NCBI RefSeq assembly: GCF_012030425.1
Contig: NZ_JAAUVN010000006.1
Span: 186,001 to 250,000, forward strand
DNA: 64,000 bases
Direction: 5' to 3'
Source of the DNA: Sphingobacterium sp. B16(2022)
GTDB lineage: Bacteria > Bacteroidota > Bacteroidia > Sphingobacteriales > Sphingobacteriaceae
Positions within the stretch are counted from its first letter, which is position 1. Every line of letters starts with the position of its first letter. The notes under the pieces are model-generated. The model saw nothing but the letters and a program-made list of their open reading frames with translations, made no database searches and was not told the origin of the DNA. A program made the position numbers and the translations under genes. Below, piece by piece: positions 17,501-27,631 of the stretch.

Positions 17501-18976
17501 TTATTTTAACTCTTTAATTTCTTGTTCTGTTACCGAATCATATTTACCTAAAGAATCTCTAAAGTATTCCACTTGTTCAGCTGGGAATGCGCCTTCTTTA
17601 ACCAATTTCGTTTTTTGTTGTAAACTAGAGCTTTTCAGCAATAATTTAACCTCTGCAATCGCGATACCTGGTAAGAAACGTAAGAACAATAAGAACAATG
17701 TAAAGAATAAGCCGATCGATCCAACGAAAATACCAACATCTGTCCAAGTTGGGTAAAACATAGCCCAAGATGAAGGTAAATAATCACGGTGTAATGAAGT
17801 CACGATAATTACGAAACGTTCAAACCACATACCGATGTTTACCACGATTGATAAGATCCATGAAATAGGAATACTTGTACGGATTTTCTTAAACCAGAAT
17901 AATTGTGGAGAAATTACGTTACAAGTCATCATTGACCAGTAAGCCCAAGCATAAGGACCAAACATACGGTTTTGGAAAGCGTACATTTCATACTCCGATT
18001 GTGAATACATCGCGATGAATAACTCTGTTAAATATGCAATACCAACGATAGAACCTGTCGTCATGATAATTTTATTCATGGCTTCAATGTGGAACATCGT
18101 GATATAATTCTCAAAATTCATTACTTTACGTAAGATCAACAATAAAGTCTGCACCATTGCAAAACCTGAGAAGATCGCACCAGCAACGAAGTATGGAGGG
18201 AAAATTGTTGTATGCCATCCTGGGATAACAGAAGTTGCAAAGTCAAAAGATACAATCGTGTGTACCGAAAGTACCAATGGAGTTGAGATACCTGCCAAGA
18301 TAATTGACACAATCTCAAAACGTTGCCAAGTTTTTACTGATCCGTTCCAACCGAAAGACAAAACAGAATAAATCTTTTGTCTTAAACCAGTAGCACGGTC
18401 ACGAATAGTCGCGATATCCGGTAATAAACCACAGTACCAGAATACTAAGGATACTGTGAAGTATGTAGAGATCGCAAATGCATCCCATACTAATGGTGAG
18501 TTAAAGTTAACCCATAAAGATCCGAACTGGTTTGGCAAAGGGAAAATCCAGTATGCTAACCAAGGACGTCCCATGTGAGCTACAACATACGTTGCGGCAC
18601 AGATAACGGCGAAGATCGTCATCGCCTCTGCCGAACGGTTGATGGAATTACGCCAGTTCTGGCGGAAAATTAATAATACGGCCGAAATTAACGTACCTGC
18701 GTGACCGATACCTACCCACCATACAAAGTCGGTGATATCCCAAGCCCAGCCTACAGTTTTGTTCAGACCCCAAGCGCCGATACCTGTCCAAAAGGTATAA
18801 CTAACGCTGACTACCCATAATAAAGCACCTAATACGGCTACAGTGAATCCGATCCACCATGCTTTATTCGGTTTATTTTCAACCGGTAGTAAGATATCAT
18901 CCGTAATTTTAGCATACGTAATGTCCTTACCGGTCATTAATGGTTCTCTTAATATTGATTCGTTATGCGATGACAT
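17501..18976 (-). CDS. actC: Alternative complex III quinol-binding subunit ActC (NrfD-like)
   Basis: The NrfD/polysulfide-reductase-like membrane subunit with about ten helices, carrying the quinol oxidation site next to ActB (family knowledge). Landmarks include WWVGIGHAGTLISAVLLIFRQ with a conserved His, and STPLVLSVHTIVSFDFA with GWHTTIFPPYFVAGAIFSG. 491 aa matches the family. It begins 29 bases after actB and is followed by actD at 5 bases. Confidence 0.95.
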   Translation of the reverse strand: MSSHNESILREPLMTGKDITYAKITDDILLPVENKPNKAWWIGFTVAVLGALLWVVSVSYTFWTGIGAWGLNKTVGWAWDITDFVWWVGIGHAGTLISAVLLIFRQNWRNSINRSAEAMTIFAVICAATYVVAHMGRPWLAYWIFPLPNQFGSLWVNFNSPLVWDAFAISTYFTVSLVFWYCGLLPDIATIRDRATGLRQKIYSVLSFGWNGSVKTWQRFEIVSIILAGISTPLVLSVHTIVSFDFATSVIPGWHTTIFPPYFVAGAIFSGFAMVQTLLLILRKVMNFENYITMFHIEAMNKIIMTTGSIVGIAYLTELFIAMYSQSEYEMYAFQNRMFGPYAWAYWSMMTCNVISPQLFWFKKIRTSIPISWILSIVVNIGMWFERFVIIVTSLHRDYLPSSWAMFYPTWTDVGIFVGSIGLFFTLFLLFLRFLPGIAIAEVKLLLKSSSLQQKTKLVKEGAFPAEQVEYFRDSLGKYDSVTEQEIKELK

Positions 18977-19005
18977 AGTATTTTTATTTCAAATAATGAA
19001 CAAGA

Positions 19006-22000
19006 TTACGCCTCAAAAGTGTTTCTAACTTTTGTCATATAACCGATACCCGGCTGTACATTGATTTCCTCAAGTACGTAATAAACACGCTCATTGCGTA
19101 ATGCTTTAGATACTTCTGATTCTGGATCATTAGCATCACCAAAGATAATCGCATTTGCAGAACATGCTTGTTGACACGCCATTTGGATATCGCCGTCTTT
19201 TACTTTACGGTTCTCCATTTTCGCATGTAATTTACCAGCTTGGATACGTTGGATACACATCGAACATTTCTCCATAACCCCACGTGAACGTGTCGTTACA
19301 TCTGGATTCAATACCAATTGTGTAAACTCATTATTCAAGTAGTTGTCAAAACGTGAATCATTCCAGTAGTTAAACCAGTTAAAACGACGTACTTTATATG
19401 GACAGTTATTCGCACAGTAACGTGTTCCGAAACATCTGTTGTAAGCCATATGGTTCAAACCTTCTGATGAGTGAACAGTAGCTAATACTGGACATACTGT
19501 CTCACATGGTGCATGTGCACAATGCTGACATAACATCGGTTGGTGAACAACGGTTACATTTTCGAAACTATTCAGTTTTTCAATATCCGCTTCTTTTGTA
19601 TATTCTTTACCATCTTCTTCGATAGTGTAGTACCGGTCAATACGTAACCAGTGCATCTCACGACGACGGCGAACCTCATCACGACCTACAACAGGAATAT
19701 TGTTTTCTACGTTACAAGCAACGATACAAGAACCACAACCTGTACATGCATTCAAATCGATTGCCATCACCCATTTGTGACCTGGTTGCTCATACTTGTT
19801 CCACAAATCATACGTTTTGTGTTTATCTGTAAAGCGGCCTGACTCTGAGTTAGGATCTTTTAAATATTTAGCGAAAGTAGTTTCACGAATGATGTTACGA
19901 CCTTCGATTGTGTGGTGTGTTTGTGTTTGCGCTAATTGATAGATCGTATTCGCTTTAGCGATAGTTGCTTTAGCTACAAACTGAATTGTACCATTAACTA
20001 AGCTTGCAAAAGGGTAAGCATTTTTACCTACATTATTACCAGCCTTACCAACTTTAGTACGTCCGTAACCGATGGCTACTGAAACAGTACCCAAAGCTTG
20101 TCCCGGTTGTTGAACAACTGGTAACTCGACTTTGTAACCATTAGCTTCAACAGTAACTGTTGCATCTTCACCCAATCCTAATTTCTCAGCATCTTTAGGG
20201 TTAATAGCAGCATAGTTGTCCCAAGTTACTTTTGAAACCGGATCAGGAACTTCTTGTAAGTAGGCATTATTTGCATATCTACCGTCACGTAAAGCACTTG
20301 ATTCATACAATTTCAATTCGAACTCACCAACTACTGTTTTAGCAGCTGCGATAGCAGCACTAGCAGCAGCCTCTACATTACCAGCGAATGAATAAGAAGC
20401 TGCAGTTTTTGCACCTTTATATTCAAATCCTGTTTGCAAAACGCTATTCCAGTTCTTTGTACTTCCAGCTAAAATAGTTGAAGTCCAAAGGTTTTTAACA
20501 AATGAATAGATATCTGTTGTATCACCCGCCCAAACCAATAAAGATTGATCCGCTTGACGTGTGTTAAATACAGGATTAATTGTCGGTTGAACGATTGAGA
20601 ATAAACCTTCTTTTGGAGAAGCATCACCCCAAGACTCCAAGAATGTATTTGTTGGAGCAATAGCAGTCAATTCTGAAGCCGTTTCATCAGCACGTTGAGA
20701 GAAAGATAATGTAAAATCAACTTTCTTCAATGCCGCTTTCACGTCTTCAGCTTTGAAATAATCATAAACAGGGTTACTGTTTAAGAATAAAGCAACACCT
20801 ACCTGACCTGCATTTGCGTTTGTCAAGAACTGTGAAAACGCAACGTCAGAACCTTGATGTTGTTTAGAGAAATTATCTAAATCAATTGTCGATCCGTATG
20901 AAGCTAATGCACTGTTGATCGCATTTGCTAATGTTTGAATGTTAATATCATTCGAACCAGCAACCACAACAGCAGCACCTTTGTTTGCTAACAATTCTTT
21001 TGCCGCTAAAGTAACCGCAGTTTGTGCTCTTTTTGCAGCAATACCACCCGCTAAAGAAGAACCTGTAATTGCATTATATAATGAAATTAAAACAGCTGCT
21101 TCTTCCGAAGGTTTAATTGCGATACGCACATCGGCATTTGAACCAGTCATACTTAGACCTGACTCAAACTGAATGTGACGTGACATCTTACCATTTTTCA
21201 ATGATTTGTAATCACGATTTTTAATATATTGCTGTGTATGCTCCTCGCCAGCTAACCAAGTTCCTAAGAAATCAGCTGCTACTGAAACAACAACATTTGC
21301 TTTTTCAAAATTGTATGAAGGAACAACTGCTTTACCAAAGGAGTTTTTATTCGCTTCAATAATAGCGCTATAAGAAACAGCGTCTACTTGAACCAAATTA
21401 GTCGTTGGGTACTTCGCCGTTAATTTAGCGATTGCAGCCAATGTAGTAGGACTATTTACTGTGCTTGCAACAATAGTAATTTGTTTTCCAGCAGTAGCTG
21501 CTGCATTTAACGCAGCGATAACAGTACTATCTAATTTAGACCATTCAACATCCTGCCCTTTTATTTGGGCTGTTTTTAATTTAGACTCATCATATAAGTC
21601 TAAAACTGATGCTGCAGTTCCCGAATCTGTACCTTGATTTAAACCAATTGCGTTCGGGTTTGCCTCTACGTTAATAGGACGACCTTCACGCGTTCTTACT
21701 AAGATACTCTGACCGTTAAAAGTCGAAGTATAAAAGTTAGGAATACCTGGAGTAATTTCCTCTGGTTTAATTAAATAAGGAACTGCTTTATGCACAGGAG
21801 TGCTGTTACAAGCTGCTAAAGTAACAGCCCCAACACCAAAACCTAATGCTTTTAAGAAGTCACGGCGAGGAGTTTTTGTACTCAACCCTGCTTCATTTAA
21901 GACATCTTCTACAGGAATAGATTCGGCAAACTCACCCTTGCTTTTTTCTACAAAAGCAGGTGTTTGTTTCAATTCTTCCAAACCTTTCCAATATTTTTTA

Positions 22001-22011
22001 TTGCTATCCAT
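19006..22011 (-). CDS. actB: Alternative complex III iron-sulfur subunit ActB
   Basis: A periplasmic subunit related to molybdopterin oxidoreductases, but the N-terminal domain (about 90-720) carries no molybdenum cofactor in known relatives. The C-terminal domain (about 740-980) is ferredoxin-like. The TAT signal RRDFLKALGFGVGAVTLAAC is at about residues 49-68, with a possible lipid-anchored Cys. Iron-sulfur ligands come in four groups: CTGCGSCIVAC, CQHCAHAPCETVCP, CFGTRYCANNCP, and CSMC with a later CQQAC. This fits three [4Fe-4S] clusters and one [3Fe-4S]. 1001 aa is the normal fused ActB length. It accepts electrons from quinol at ActC and passes them to ActA. Confidence 0.96.
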   Translation of the reverse strand: MDSNKKYWKGLEELKQTPAFVEKSKGEFAESIPVEDVLNEAGLSTKTPRRDFLKALGFGVGAVTLAACNSTPVHKAVPYLIKPEEITPGIPNFYTSTFNGQSILVRTREGRPINVEANPNAIGLNQGTDSGTAASVLDLYDESKLKTAQIKGQDVEWSKLDSTVIAALNAAATAGKQITIVASTVNSPTTLAAIAKLTAKYPTTNLVQVDAVSYSAIIEANKNSFGKAVVPSYNFEKANVVVSVAADFLGTWLAGEEHTQQYIKNRDYKSLKNGKMSRHIQFESGLSMTGSNADVRIAIKPSEEAAVLISLYNAITGSSLAGGIAAKRAQTAVTLAAKELLANKGAAVVVAGSNDINIQTLANAINSALASYGSTIDLDNFSKQHQGSDVAFSQFLTNANAGQVGVALFLNSNPVYDYFKAEDVKAALKKVDFTLSFSQRADETASELTAIAPTNTFLESWGDASPKEGLFSIVQPTINPVFNTRQADQSLLVWAGDTTDIYSFVKNLWTSTILAGSTKNWNSVLQTGFEYKGAKTAASYSFAGNVEAAASAAIAAAKTVVGEFELKLYESSALRDGRYANNAYLQEVPDPVSKVTWDNYAAINPKDAEKLGLGEDATVTVEANGYKVELPVVQQPGQALGTVSVAIGYGRTKVGKAGNNVGKNAYPFASLVNGTIQFVAKATIAKANTIYQLAQTQTHHTIEGRNIIRETTFAKYLKDPNSESGRFTDKHKTYDLWNKYEQPGHKWVMAIDLNACTGCGSCIVACNVENNIPVVGRDEVRRRREMHWLRIDRYYTIEEDGKEYTKEADIEKLNSFENVTVVHQPMLCQHCAHAPCETVCPVLATVHSSEGLNHMAYNRCFGTRYCANNCPYKVRRFNWFNYWNDSRFDNYLNNEFTQLVLNPDVTTRSRGVMEKCSMCIQRIQAGKLHAKMENRKVKDGDIQMACQQACSANAIIFGDANDPESEVSKALRNERVYYVLEEINVQPGIGYMTKVRNTFEA

Positions 22012-22049
22012 TTAAGCTGTATATAAGATTGCGTATTTCTGAATAATTA

Positions 22050-23312
22050 TTAATAGTGACATTTACCACACTCAAGACCACCGATCATCGCCGCTGTCAT
22101 TTTTTCACCTTTTTTGATGCTTTCATGCGCTTTGATTAAGTCTTCGTAGTATTTGTTATCTGATTTCACATCTGTTGCCTTATGACAATCCACACACCAT
22201 TTCATTGTTAATGGCGAGTATTGGTACACTTCTTCCATTGTTTCAATAGGTCCGTGACAAGTCTGACACTCTACTCCTGCTACTGTAACGTGTTGTGAGT
22301 GGTTAAAATAAGCAAAATCTGGCAAGTTGTGAATACGAACCCATTGAATCGGCTTAGGATTGTTTCCGTAAGTACGAGTCTCTGGATTAAAGTCCAATGC
22401 GCGGTAGATTTTTGCAATCTCAGGTGAAATTTCACCATCATAATGCTCAGAACCAGTAATCGTATTGTGACAGTTCATACAAACATTTGCAGAAGGAATA
22501 GATGCATTTTTAGATTTAAAAGCACCACCGTGACAATATTGACACTCAATTTTGTTTACACCTGCGTGTAATTGGTGCGAGAATTTAATCGGTTGAACCG
22601 GCTGATAACCTGTGTGAACACCTACGTTCCACATGGTTTTCCAACCACCAACAGCCAATAAAGCAACAAGCATTAATACGGCAAATCCGACTAATTTCTT
22701 GTTCTTAACAAAAGCTTTAGCAAAAGCAAGGAATTTAGAACTCGTTTGAGGCTCCTCTTCTGCTTCAACAGCAGCTTGATTTGTTGCGATAACCTTCTCT
22801 AAAGTACGGATGACACGGTTTAAAACAACGATAACAACAATTGCCAAAACAACTACACCTATTAATCCGAAGATCATAAACAAGTTAGCATTGTCATCTT
22901 TCGCAGTTTCACCTGGAGGCAATTCACCTTTAGGTTTTTCAACAGACTCAGCTTTAATATAAGCCAATACCGACTTAATATTATCATCTGATAAATCTGT
23001 AAAAGAAGTCATCACAGATTTATTGTACTCCTCAAAAATTGCAATTGCATCGGCATCACCGGAAGCAATTAAAGCTTGAGAGTTTTTAATCCATTTAATC
23101 AACCACTCTTCAGACTTAGTTTCGGTAATACCTTTTAAGGCAGGACCAACAACTTTTCTATCAACTTTGTGACAGCTCGTACACTTTGCTTTGAAGATTT
23201 TTTCACCTTCCTTGACATCTTGCGCATGCAGCGTCGTAACGGCAAACAACAGCACCAAACTCATTGACGCTATCCTCGCAAGTTTTCCCAAAACGGATGA
23301 GATATTTCTCAT
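22050..23312 (-). CDS. actA: Alternative complex III multiheme cytochrome c ActA, with extra N-terminal heme domain
   Basis: The first gene of the respiratory operon. After a signal peptide (about 1-30) comes a monoheme cytochrome c domain (CTSCHK near residue 48), a membrane helix (about 150-170), an acidic cytoplasmic segment, a second membrane helix (about 210-225), and then five CxxCH motifs: CQYCHG, CMNCHN, CQTCHG, CVDCHK and CGKCHY. That gives six heme sites, against five in the classical ActA. The frame opens at GTG 23321; ATG 23312 gives a cleaner signal, MRNISSVLGKLARIAS. The extra domain may be an additional electron exit. Confidence 0.93.
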   Translation of the reverse strand: MRNISSVLGKLARIASMSLVLLFAVTTLHAQDVKEGEKIFKAKCTSCHKVDRKVVGPALKGITETKSEEWLIKWIKNSQALIASGDADAIAIFEEYNKSVMTSFTDLSDDNIKSVLAYIKAESVEKPKGELPPGETAKDDNANLFMIFGLIGVVVLAIVVIVVLNRVIRTLEKVIATNQAAVEAEEEPQTSSKFLAFAKAFVKNKKLVGFAVLMLVALLAVGGWKTMWNVGVHTGYQPVQPIKFSHQLHAGVNKIECQYCHGGAFKSKNASIPSANVCMNCHNTITGSEHYDGEISPEIAKIYRALDFNPETRTYGNNPKPIQWVRIHNLPDFAYFNHSQHVTVAGVECQTCHGPIETMEEVYQYSPLTMKWCVDCHKATDVKSDNKYYEDLIKAHESIKKGEKMTAAMIGGLECGKCHY

Positions 23313-23395
23313 ATTTAACACTTTATACTATTTATTTGTGAATATAAAAATTTAAACACCATTCTAAACAGAGCACACTCTGCCTAGTAATGCCA

Positions 23396-23428
23396 CAAAA
23401 GTATAACTTATTAATAAATCCCTGACAA
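23396..23428 (-). promoter_or_regulatory. Promoter of the actABCDEF-oxidase operon
   Basis: On the minus strand TTG (23426-23428), then 22 bases, then TACTTTTG (23396-23403). The second box is a perfect TAnnTTTG. The start should lie near 23389, leaving a leader of about 75 bases. Just downstream of it a small palindrome CAGAG-CACA-CTCTG (23369-23382) could form a hairpin or bind a regulator. Confidence 0.65.
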
Positions 23429-23657
23429 TTTTGTGACGTTATTTATCAATTTATAATCGTTCTAAATTATTTTAAAATGACTATTTAATGCAGATTTAAA
23501 CCACCTCTTGTACTTCAAGGCGGAAATTGATAAGCCTCAAATTTAAGACATCAATAGGACATAAAAAAATTCAAAACTGCCCGAAAGTGTTTCTTGATAA
23601 CAGTATGCTGACAAAGAATTGATTAGAGAATTGTAACTTTACGGATATGCAGTTATC
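23429..23657. other. Rest of the divergent gap between actA and msrB
   Basis: The full gap without a gene is 23322-23657. Its left part holds the act promoter and a small palindrome. In the rest I see no gene or strong repeat. A weak box TAACTTTA lies about 20 bases before the msrB ATG, one base off TAnnTTTG. Confidence 0.5.
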
Positions 23658-24143
23658 ATGAAAAAATTAGTATTTTTATATGGCTTGATTTTTTTAATAA
23701 CCTCCTGTAATGCACAGACGCATCAAGCTCCAAAACAAACATCAATCTTTAAGACAATGGAAGATTCAACAAAATATAACAAATTAACGCCAGAAGAGGA
23801 ACATGTTATTGTTCACAAAGGAACGGAGCGTCCCTACACGGGCACCCTACTGGATAATAAAACAAAAGGAACTTACGTTTGCAAAAGATGCAACGCGGCA
23901 CTTTATCGTTCGGAAGATAAATTTGATTCGCATTGTGGCTGGCCTAGTTTTGATGATGAAATCAAAGGGGCCATACGAAAAGAAACAGATGCAGATGGAA
24001 GAAGAACAGAAATTCTGTGTAACGCATGCGGAGCACACCTCGGGCATGTTTTCATCGGCGAAAGATTGACCGATAAAAACACACGTCATTGTGTCAACTC
24101 CATTTCTATGGTATTTGTAGCAGATACTATTGCTTCAAAATAG
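23658..24143 (+). CDS. msrB: Exported peptide-methionine (R)-S-oxide reductase
   Basis: Reduces methionine-R-sulfoxide in proteins. The N-terminus is a lipoprotein signal ending LITSCNAQ, so the enzyme acts outside the cytoplasm on oxidised envelope proteins. The MsrB domain is complete: the zinc pairs CKRC (about residue 72) and CNAC (about 118), the substrate segment HCGWPSFDDEI, GAHLGHVF, and the catalytic Cys in RHCVNSISM near the C-terminus. 161 aa. Its last 17 bases overlap the 3' end of the convergent LacI-type gene, so there is no room for a terminator between them. Confidence 0.95.
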   Translation: MKKLVFLYGLIFLITSCNAQTHQAPKQTSIFKTMEDSTKYNKLTPEEEHVIVHKGTERPYTGTLLDNKTKGTYVCKRCNAALYRSEDKFDSHCGWPSFDDEIKGAIRKETDADGRRTEILCNACGAHLGHVFIGERLTDKNTRHCVNSISMVFVADTIASK

Positions 24144-25131
24144 AAGATTCACGTATTTTCAATTCGCAGGGTAGTGTCAGATGTTTAATAGATTTGGCTT
24201 TACCCTGCAATTTTAGCAATAAAATATTGATAATGTGATCCGCAATTTCTTCAATAGGTTGCGAAACAACAGTGATGGCAGGTTCGTGCAATTTAAATAC
24301 CGTATGATCATCAAATGCAATGAGTGCCGGTAATTTATAATTATGTTTCTTCCCAGACTTAAGTCCTGTAATTGCCAAATAATTAGTTGCAAATAAAACA
24401 GCATCCAGGCGGTTATCTACAACAAACTCATGTAAGTCATCTATTGCCTCTGCTTCTGATGCGTCCAGTTGTATTTTCTTGATGTATACCTGCTTCTTAA
24501 ATTGATCCATACCTTTCATGTAGCCATCTAGGCGATCCCGCATTTGGGTCTGATCAGAGTATAACGAGACTAGACCAATTCGTTTATAGCCCTGCTCATT
24601 AAAATGAACGGTAGCATCAAAGGCGCCTTGAAAATTATCAGCAATAACATAATCTGTTTCCACATCCGGCAAATAGCGGTCAAATAAAACAACAGGTACA
24701 TTAGATTGAATCAAATTAGAAATTGTCTCCTCAATTCCTTCGGAAGGTGTAATGATGAAACCATCAACCTGTCGATCATTGAACATACCGATCAGTTCTT
24801 TGGTCTTCTCGCTATCATTATTGGTGCTACAATAGATAATCCGATACCCTTGCTCATAAACTTTAGTTTCAATCAAACGCGCGATATTACCAAAGAATGG
24901 ATTTGAAATATCTTCAATGATGAGACCGATAATTTTCGTTTTACCTGTACGTAAACTTTTAGCAAGTTCATTAGGTTTATAGCCGACTTTTTTAACATAA
25001 TCAAGAACTCGCTTTGTCAATGACTCACTTATACGCTTCTCCTTGGCTTTGTCATTCAATATAAAAGATACCGTAGTAACCGAAACCCCTAAAGCCTTTG
25101 CTATATCACTGATCAAAATTCTCTTCTTCAT
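24127..25131 (-). CDS. LacI-family transcriptional regulator
   Basis: A DNA-binding sugar-responsive regulator. The N-terminal LacI helix-turn-helix is clear (ISDIAKALGVSVTTVSFILND, about residues 7-27), followed by the hinge NELAKSLRTGKT and a periplasmic-binding-protein-like sensor domain from IIGLIIEDISNPFFGNI to the end. 334 aa is standard. It is divergent from the GH92 mannosidase gene with 149 bases between, so it probably controls that gene and itself. I could not find a convincing palindromic operator by eye. The effector sugar is unknown. Confidence 0.92.
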   Translation of the reverse strand: MKKRILISDIAKALGVSVTTVSFILNDKAKEKRISESLTKRVLDYVKKVGYKPNELAKSLRTGKTKIIGLIIEDISNPFFGNIARLIETKVYEQGYRIIYCSTNNDSEKTKELIGMFNDRQVDGFIITPSEGIEETISNLIQSNVPVVLFDRYLPDVETDYVIADNFQGAFDATVHFNEQGYKRIGLVSLYSDQTQMRDRLDGYMKGMDQFKKQVYIKKIQLDASEAEAIDDLHEFVVDNRLDAVLFATNYLAITGLKSGKKHNYKLPALIAFDDHTVFKLHEPAITVVSQPIEEIADHIINILLLKLQGKAKSIKHLTLPCELKIRESSILKQ

Positions 25132-25280
25132 TAAGTATAGTGTGTTTATAATATGAGTTACTAATCTAAAAAAAAATAAAGTAATAACGCCATATATTGT
25201 AAAAATATTTAAGCTAAAAGGATTTATTAAGCAAAAAAAATGCTATATTTCACCCCTAAATAAGATCAAACTAATTAATT

Positions 25281-27563
25281 ATGATTCAATTGAATTACAA
25301 TAAAATTTTATTAAGTATTCTTGCATTATCGCCATTAAGTTCAATGGCTCAACAAAATTTGACTCAATATGTGAACCCTTTTATCGGTTCCGAAGATCAT
25401 GGACACGTATTTGTCGGTGCCAATGTGCCATTAGGAGCTGTACAATTAGGTCCATCTCAGATTGCACAGACCTGGGATCAGTTTAATGGCTGGGACTGGT
25501 GCAGTGGTTACAATTATAAAAGCAAAGAAATTCTAGGTTTTACCCATACACATCTTAGTGGTACCGGTATTGGCGATCTTAATGATATTATGATTGTACC
25601 TGCAAACGGTAAAGTACAGTTAAAACCTGCAGAGTTTAACAAGATGGGTACCGGCTATGGATCTAGCTTTAAAAAAGAAAATGAAATAGCCCAGCCTGGA
25701 TTTTACAGTGTTCTATTAGACGATTACCAAGTTCAGGCAAATCTAACAGCAACTGAGCGTGTTGGCTATCATCAGTATGTCTATAATAAATCGGACAATG
25801 CCCACTTATTCATCGACCTTTCTTTTAAGATGAACTGGGATAAAACAACAGACTCGTACATTAAGCAAATCAATGACAGCACATTTGTCGGATACCGCTT
25901 TTCTTCAGGATGGGCAAGTGACCAAAAAGTATATTTTGCGTTAAAAACATCTGTTCCTATCCAAAAAGTGCAGTTCTATGAGGAGAACAGTCAAAAATTA
26001 GGTTCTTCTACCGTAAAAGGTCAAGCTATTAAAGCTGCTTTATTTTTTGATGCTGTAAAAAATAAAACCATTGAAGTGAAGGTTGGTCTTTCATCTGTAA
26101 GTACGACAAATGCTTTAGAAAACATACAGGTGGAAATGCCGAACTGGAATTTTGCCGATGCGAAGAAACAGGCAAATGACAAATGGAACAGCACTTTAAA
26201 TAAAATTCAATTTGAAGGAGATGCAGATACCAAAACCATTTTTTATACCGCATTGTATCATACCTATTTTGCACCGACCATCTTTAATGATGCAAATGGT
26301 GATTATCTAGGTACAGACAAACAAGTGTACGAAAAACAGGATTTTACCAACCATACCGTATTCTCTTTATGGGATACCTACCGTGGACTTCACCCTTTAA
26401 TGAATTTACTGGAGGATCGTAAGATCAATCAGGATTTTATTAAAACCATGCTGGCGATTTATCAGCAACAGGGAAAATTACCGGTATGGCATTTACAAGG
26501 TAATGAGACCAATACTATGGTTGGATTACCGGCAATACCAGTAGTAGCTGATGCAGTTATCAAAGGGATTTTAGATGAGAAGGATTACGAATTGGCATGG
26601 GAAGCAGTAAAAACCACCGCAATGGGTTATGAAAACGGCTTAAAATTCGTACGTGACTTAACTTATATTCCAATTGACAGCATGGATCATGAATCTGTAG
26701 CTTGGGCATTAGAATATGCTATTGCAGATTATAGTGCTTACAAAATGGCGGTGAAATTAGGGAAAACAGAAGATGCTGCATATTTTGAGAAGAGATATAA
26801 GCTTTATGAGCAATATTTTGATAAAGAAGTAGGACATTTTGTGGGAAGAAAAGCTAACGGTGAGTTTAGAAGACCATTCAACGCATTGATGGCTAAACAC
26901 CGTGAAAACGATTACTGTGAGGGTAATGCATGGCAATACACCTGGTTAGTTCCTCAAGATGTAAAAGGCCTAATCAATCTTTTTGGAGGCGATAAAAACT
27001 TCTTAAAAAAACTTGACGAGTTCACAACAATGTCTTCCGATCTGGGTGGAGAAGCTTCAAATGATATTACTGGTCTTATCGGTCAATATGCTCAAGGCAA
27101 TGAACCCAATCACCATGTCCCTTACCTGTATGCATATGCAGGAGAAGCTTGGAAAGGTTCTGCACTTGCCCGTAAAGCCATGATGGAATTTTATACAAGC
27201 AAACCTAATGGTTTGTGTGGTAATGACGATGCTGGACAGATGAGTGCCTGGTATGTGTTTTCAGCAATGGGTATGTATCCATTAAATCCAATCAGCGGTG
27301 TTTATGTTTTCGGATCACCGATGATGGAAAAAGCAACCATTACCCTTCCAAATGATAAACAGTTAACGATACAGGTTAAAAATCAAGCTAAGAAAAACAG
27401 CTATATAAAAAGCATCAAACGCAATGGTCTATCGTACTCGAAATCATTCATCACATATGATGAGGTTCTAAAAGGAGGTACGATCGAAATTGAAATGAGC
27501 AGTACACCAAACAAAAATTGGGGTAAAGCATCACAGGATAGACCTATTGCAGTCGACAACTAA
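25281..27563 (+). CDS. GH92 alpha-mannosidase (exported)
   Basis: A calcium-dependent exo-alpha-mannosidase of GH92, a family that trims mannose from N-glycans and related structures. The signal peptide ends SSMAQ (about 24). Family motifs are NPFIGSEDHGHVFVGANVP, HTHLSGTGIGDLNDIM, FSLWDTYRGLHPL, EGNAWQYTWLVPQD, QGNEPNHHVPYLYAYAG with the catalytic acid Glu, and GNDDAGQMSAWYVFSAMG with the catalytic-base Asp. 760 aa is normal. The divergent LacI gene is the likely regulator. A TATATTTC box (25244-25251) may be its -7 element, but no TTG is spaced correctly. Linkage specificity cannot be read from sequence by eye. Confidence 0.95.
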   Translation: MIQLNYNKILLSILALSPLSSMAQQNLTQYVNPFIGSEDHGHVFVGANVPLGAVQLGPSQIAQTWDQFNGWDWCSGYNYKSKEILGFTHTHLSGTGIGDLNDIMIVPANGKVQLKPAEFNKMGTGYGSSFKKENEIAQPGFYSVLLDDYQVQANLTATERVGYHQYVYNKSDNAHLFIDLSFKMNWDKTTDSYIKQINDSTFVGYRFSSGWASDQKVYFALKTSVPIQKVQFYEENSQKLGSSTVKGQAIKAALFFDAVKNKTIEVKVGLSSVSTTNALENIQVEMPNWNFADAKKQANDKWNSTLNKIQFEGDADTKTIFYTALYHTYFAPTIFNDANGDYLGTDKQVYEKQDFTNHTVFSLWDTYRGLHPLMNLLEDRKINQDFIKTMLAIYQQQGKLPVWHLQGNETNTMVGLPAIPVVADAVIKGILDEKDYELAWEAVKTTAMGYENGLKFVRDLTYIPIDSMDHESVAWALEYAIADYSAYKMAVKLGKTEDAAYFEKRYKLYEQYFDKEVGHFVGRKANGEFRRPFNALMAKHRENDYCEGNAWQYTWLVPQDVKGLINLFGGDKNFLKKLDEFTTMSSDLGGEASNDITGLIGQYAQGNEPNHHVPYLYAYAGEAWKGSALARKAMMEFYTSKPNGLCGNDDAGQMSAWYVFSAMGMYPLNPISGVYVFGSPMMEKATITLPNDKQLTIQVKNQAKKNSYIKSIKRNGLSYSKSFITYDEVLKGGTIEIEMSSTPNKNWGKASQDRPIAVDN

Positions 27564-27631
27564 TCTGCAAGTCTGTCAGGCCACTATTTATGGAATAGCT
27601 TTTGATAATAATCAACAAAAGGAGATTAAAA

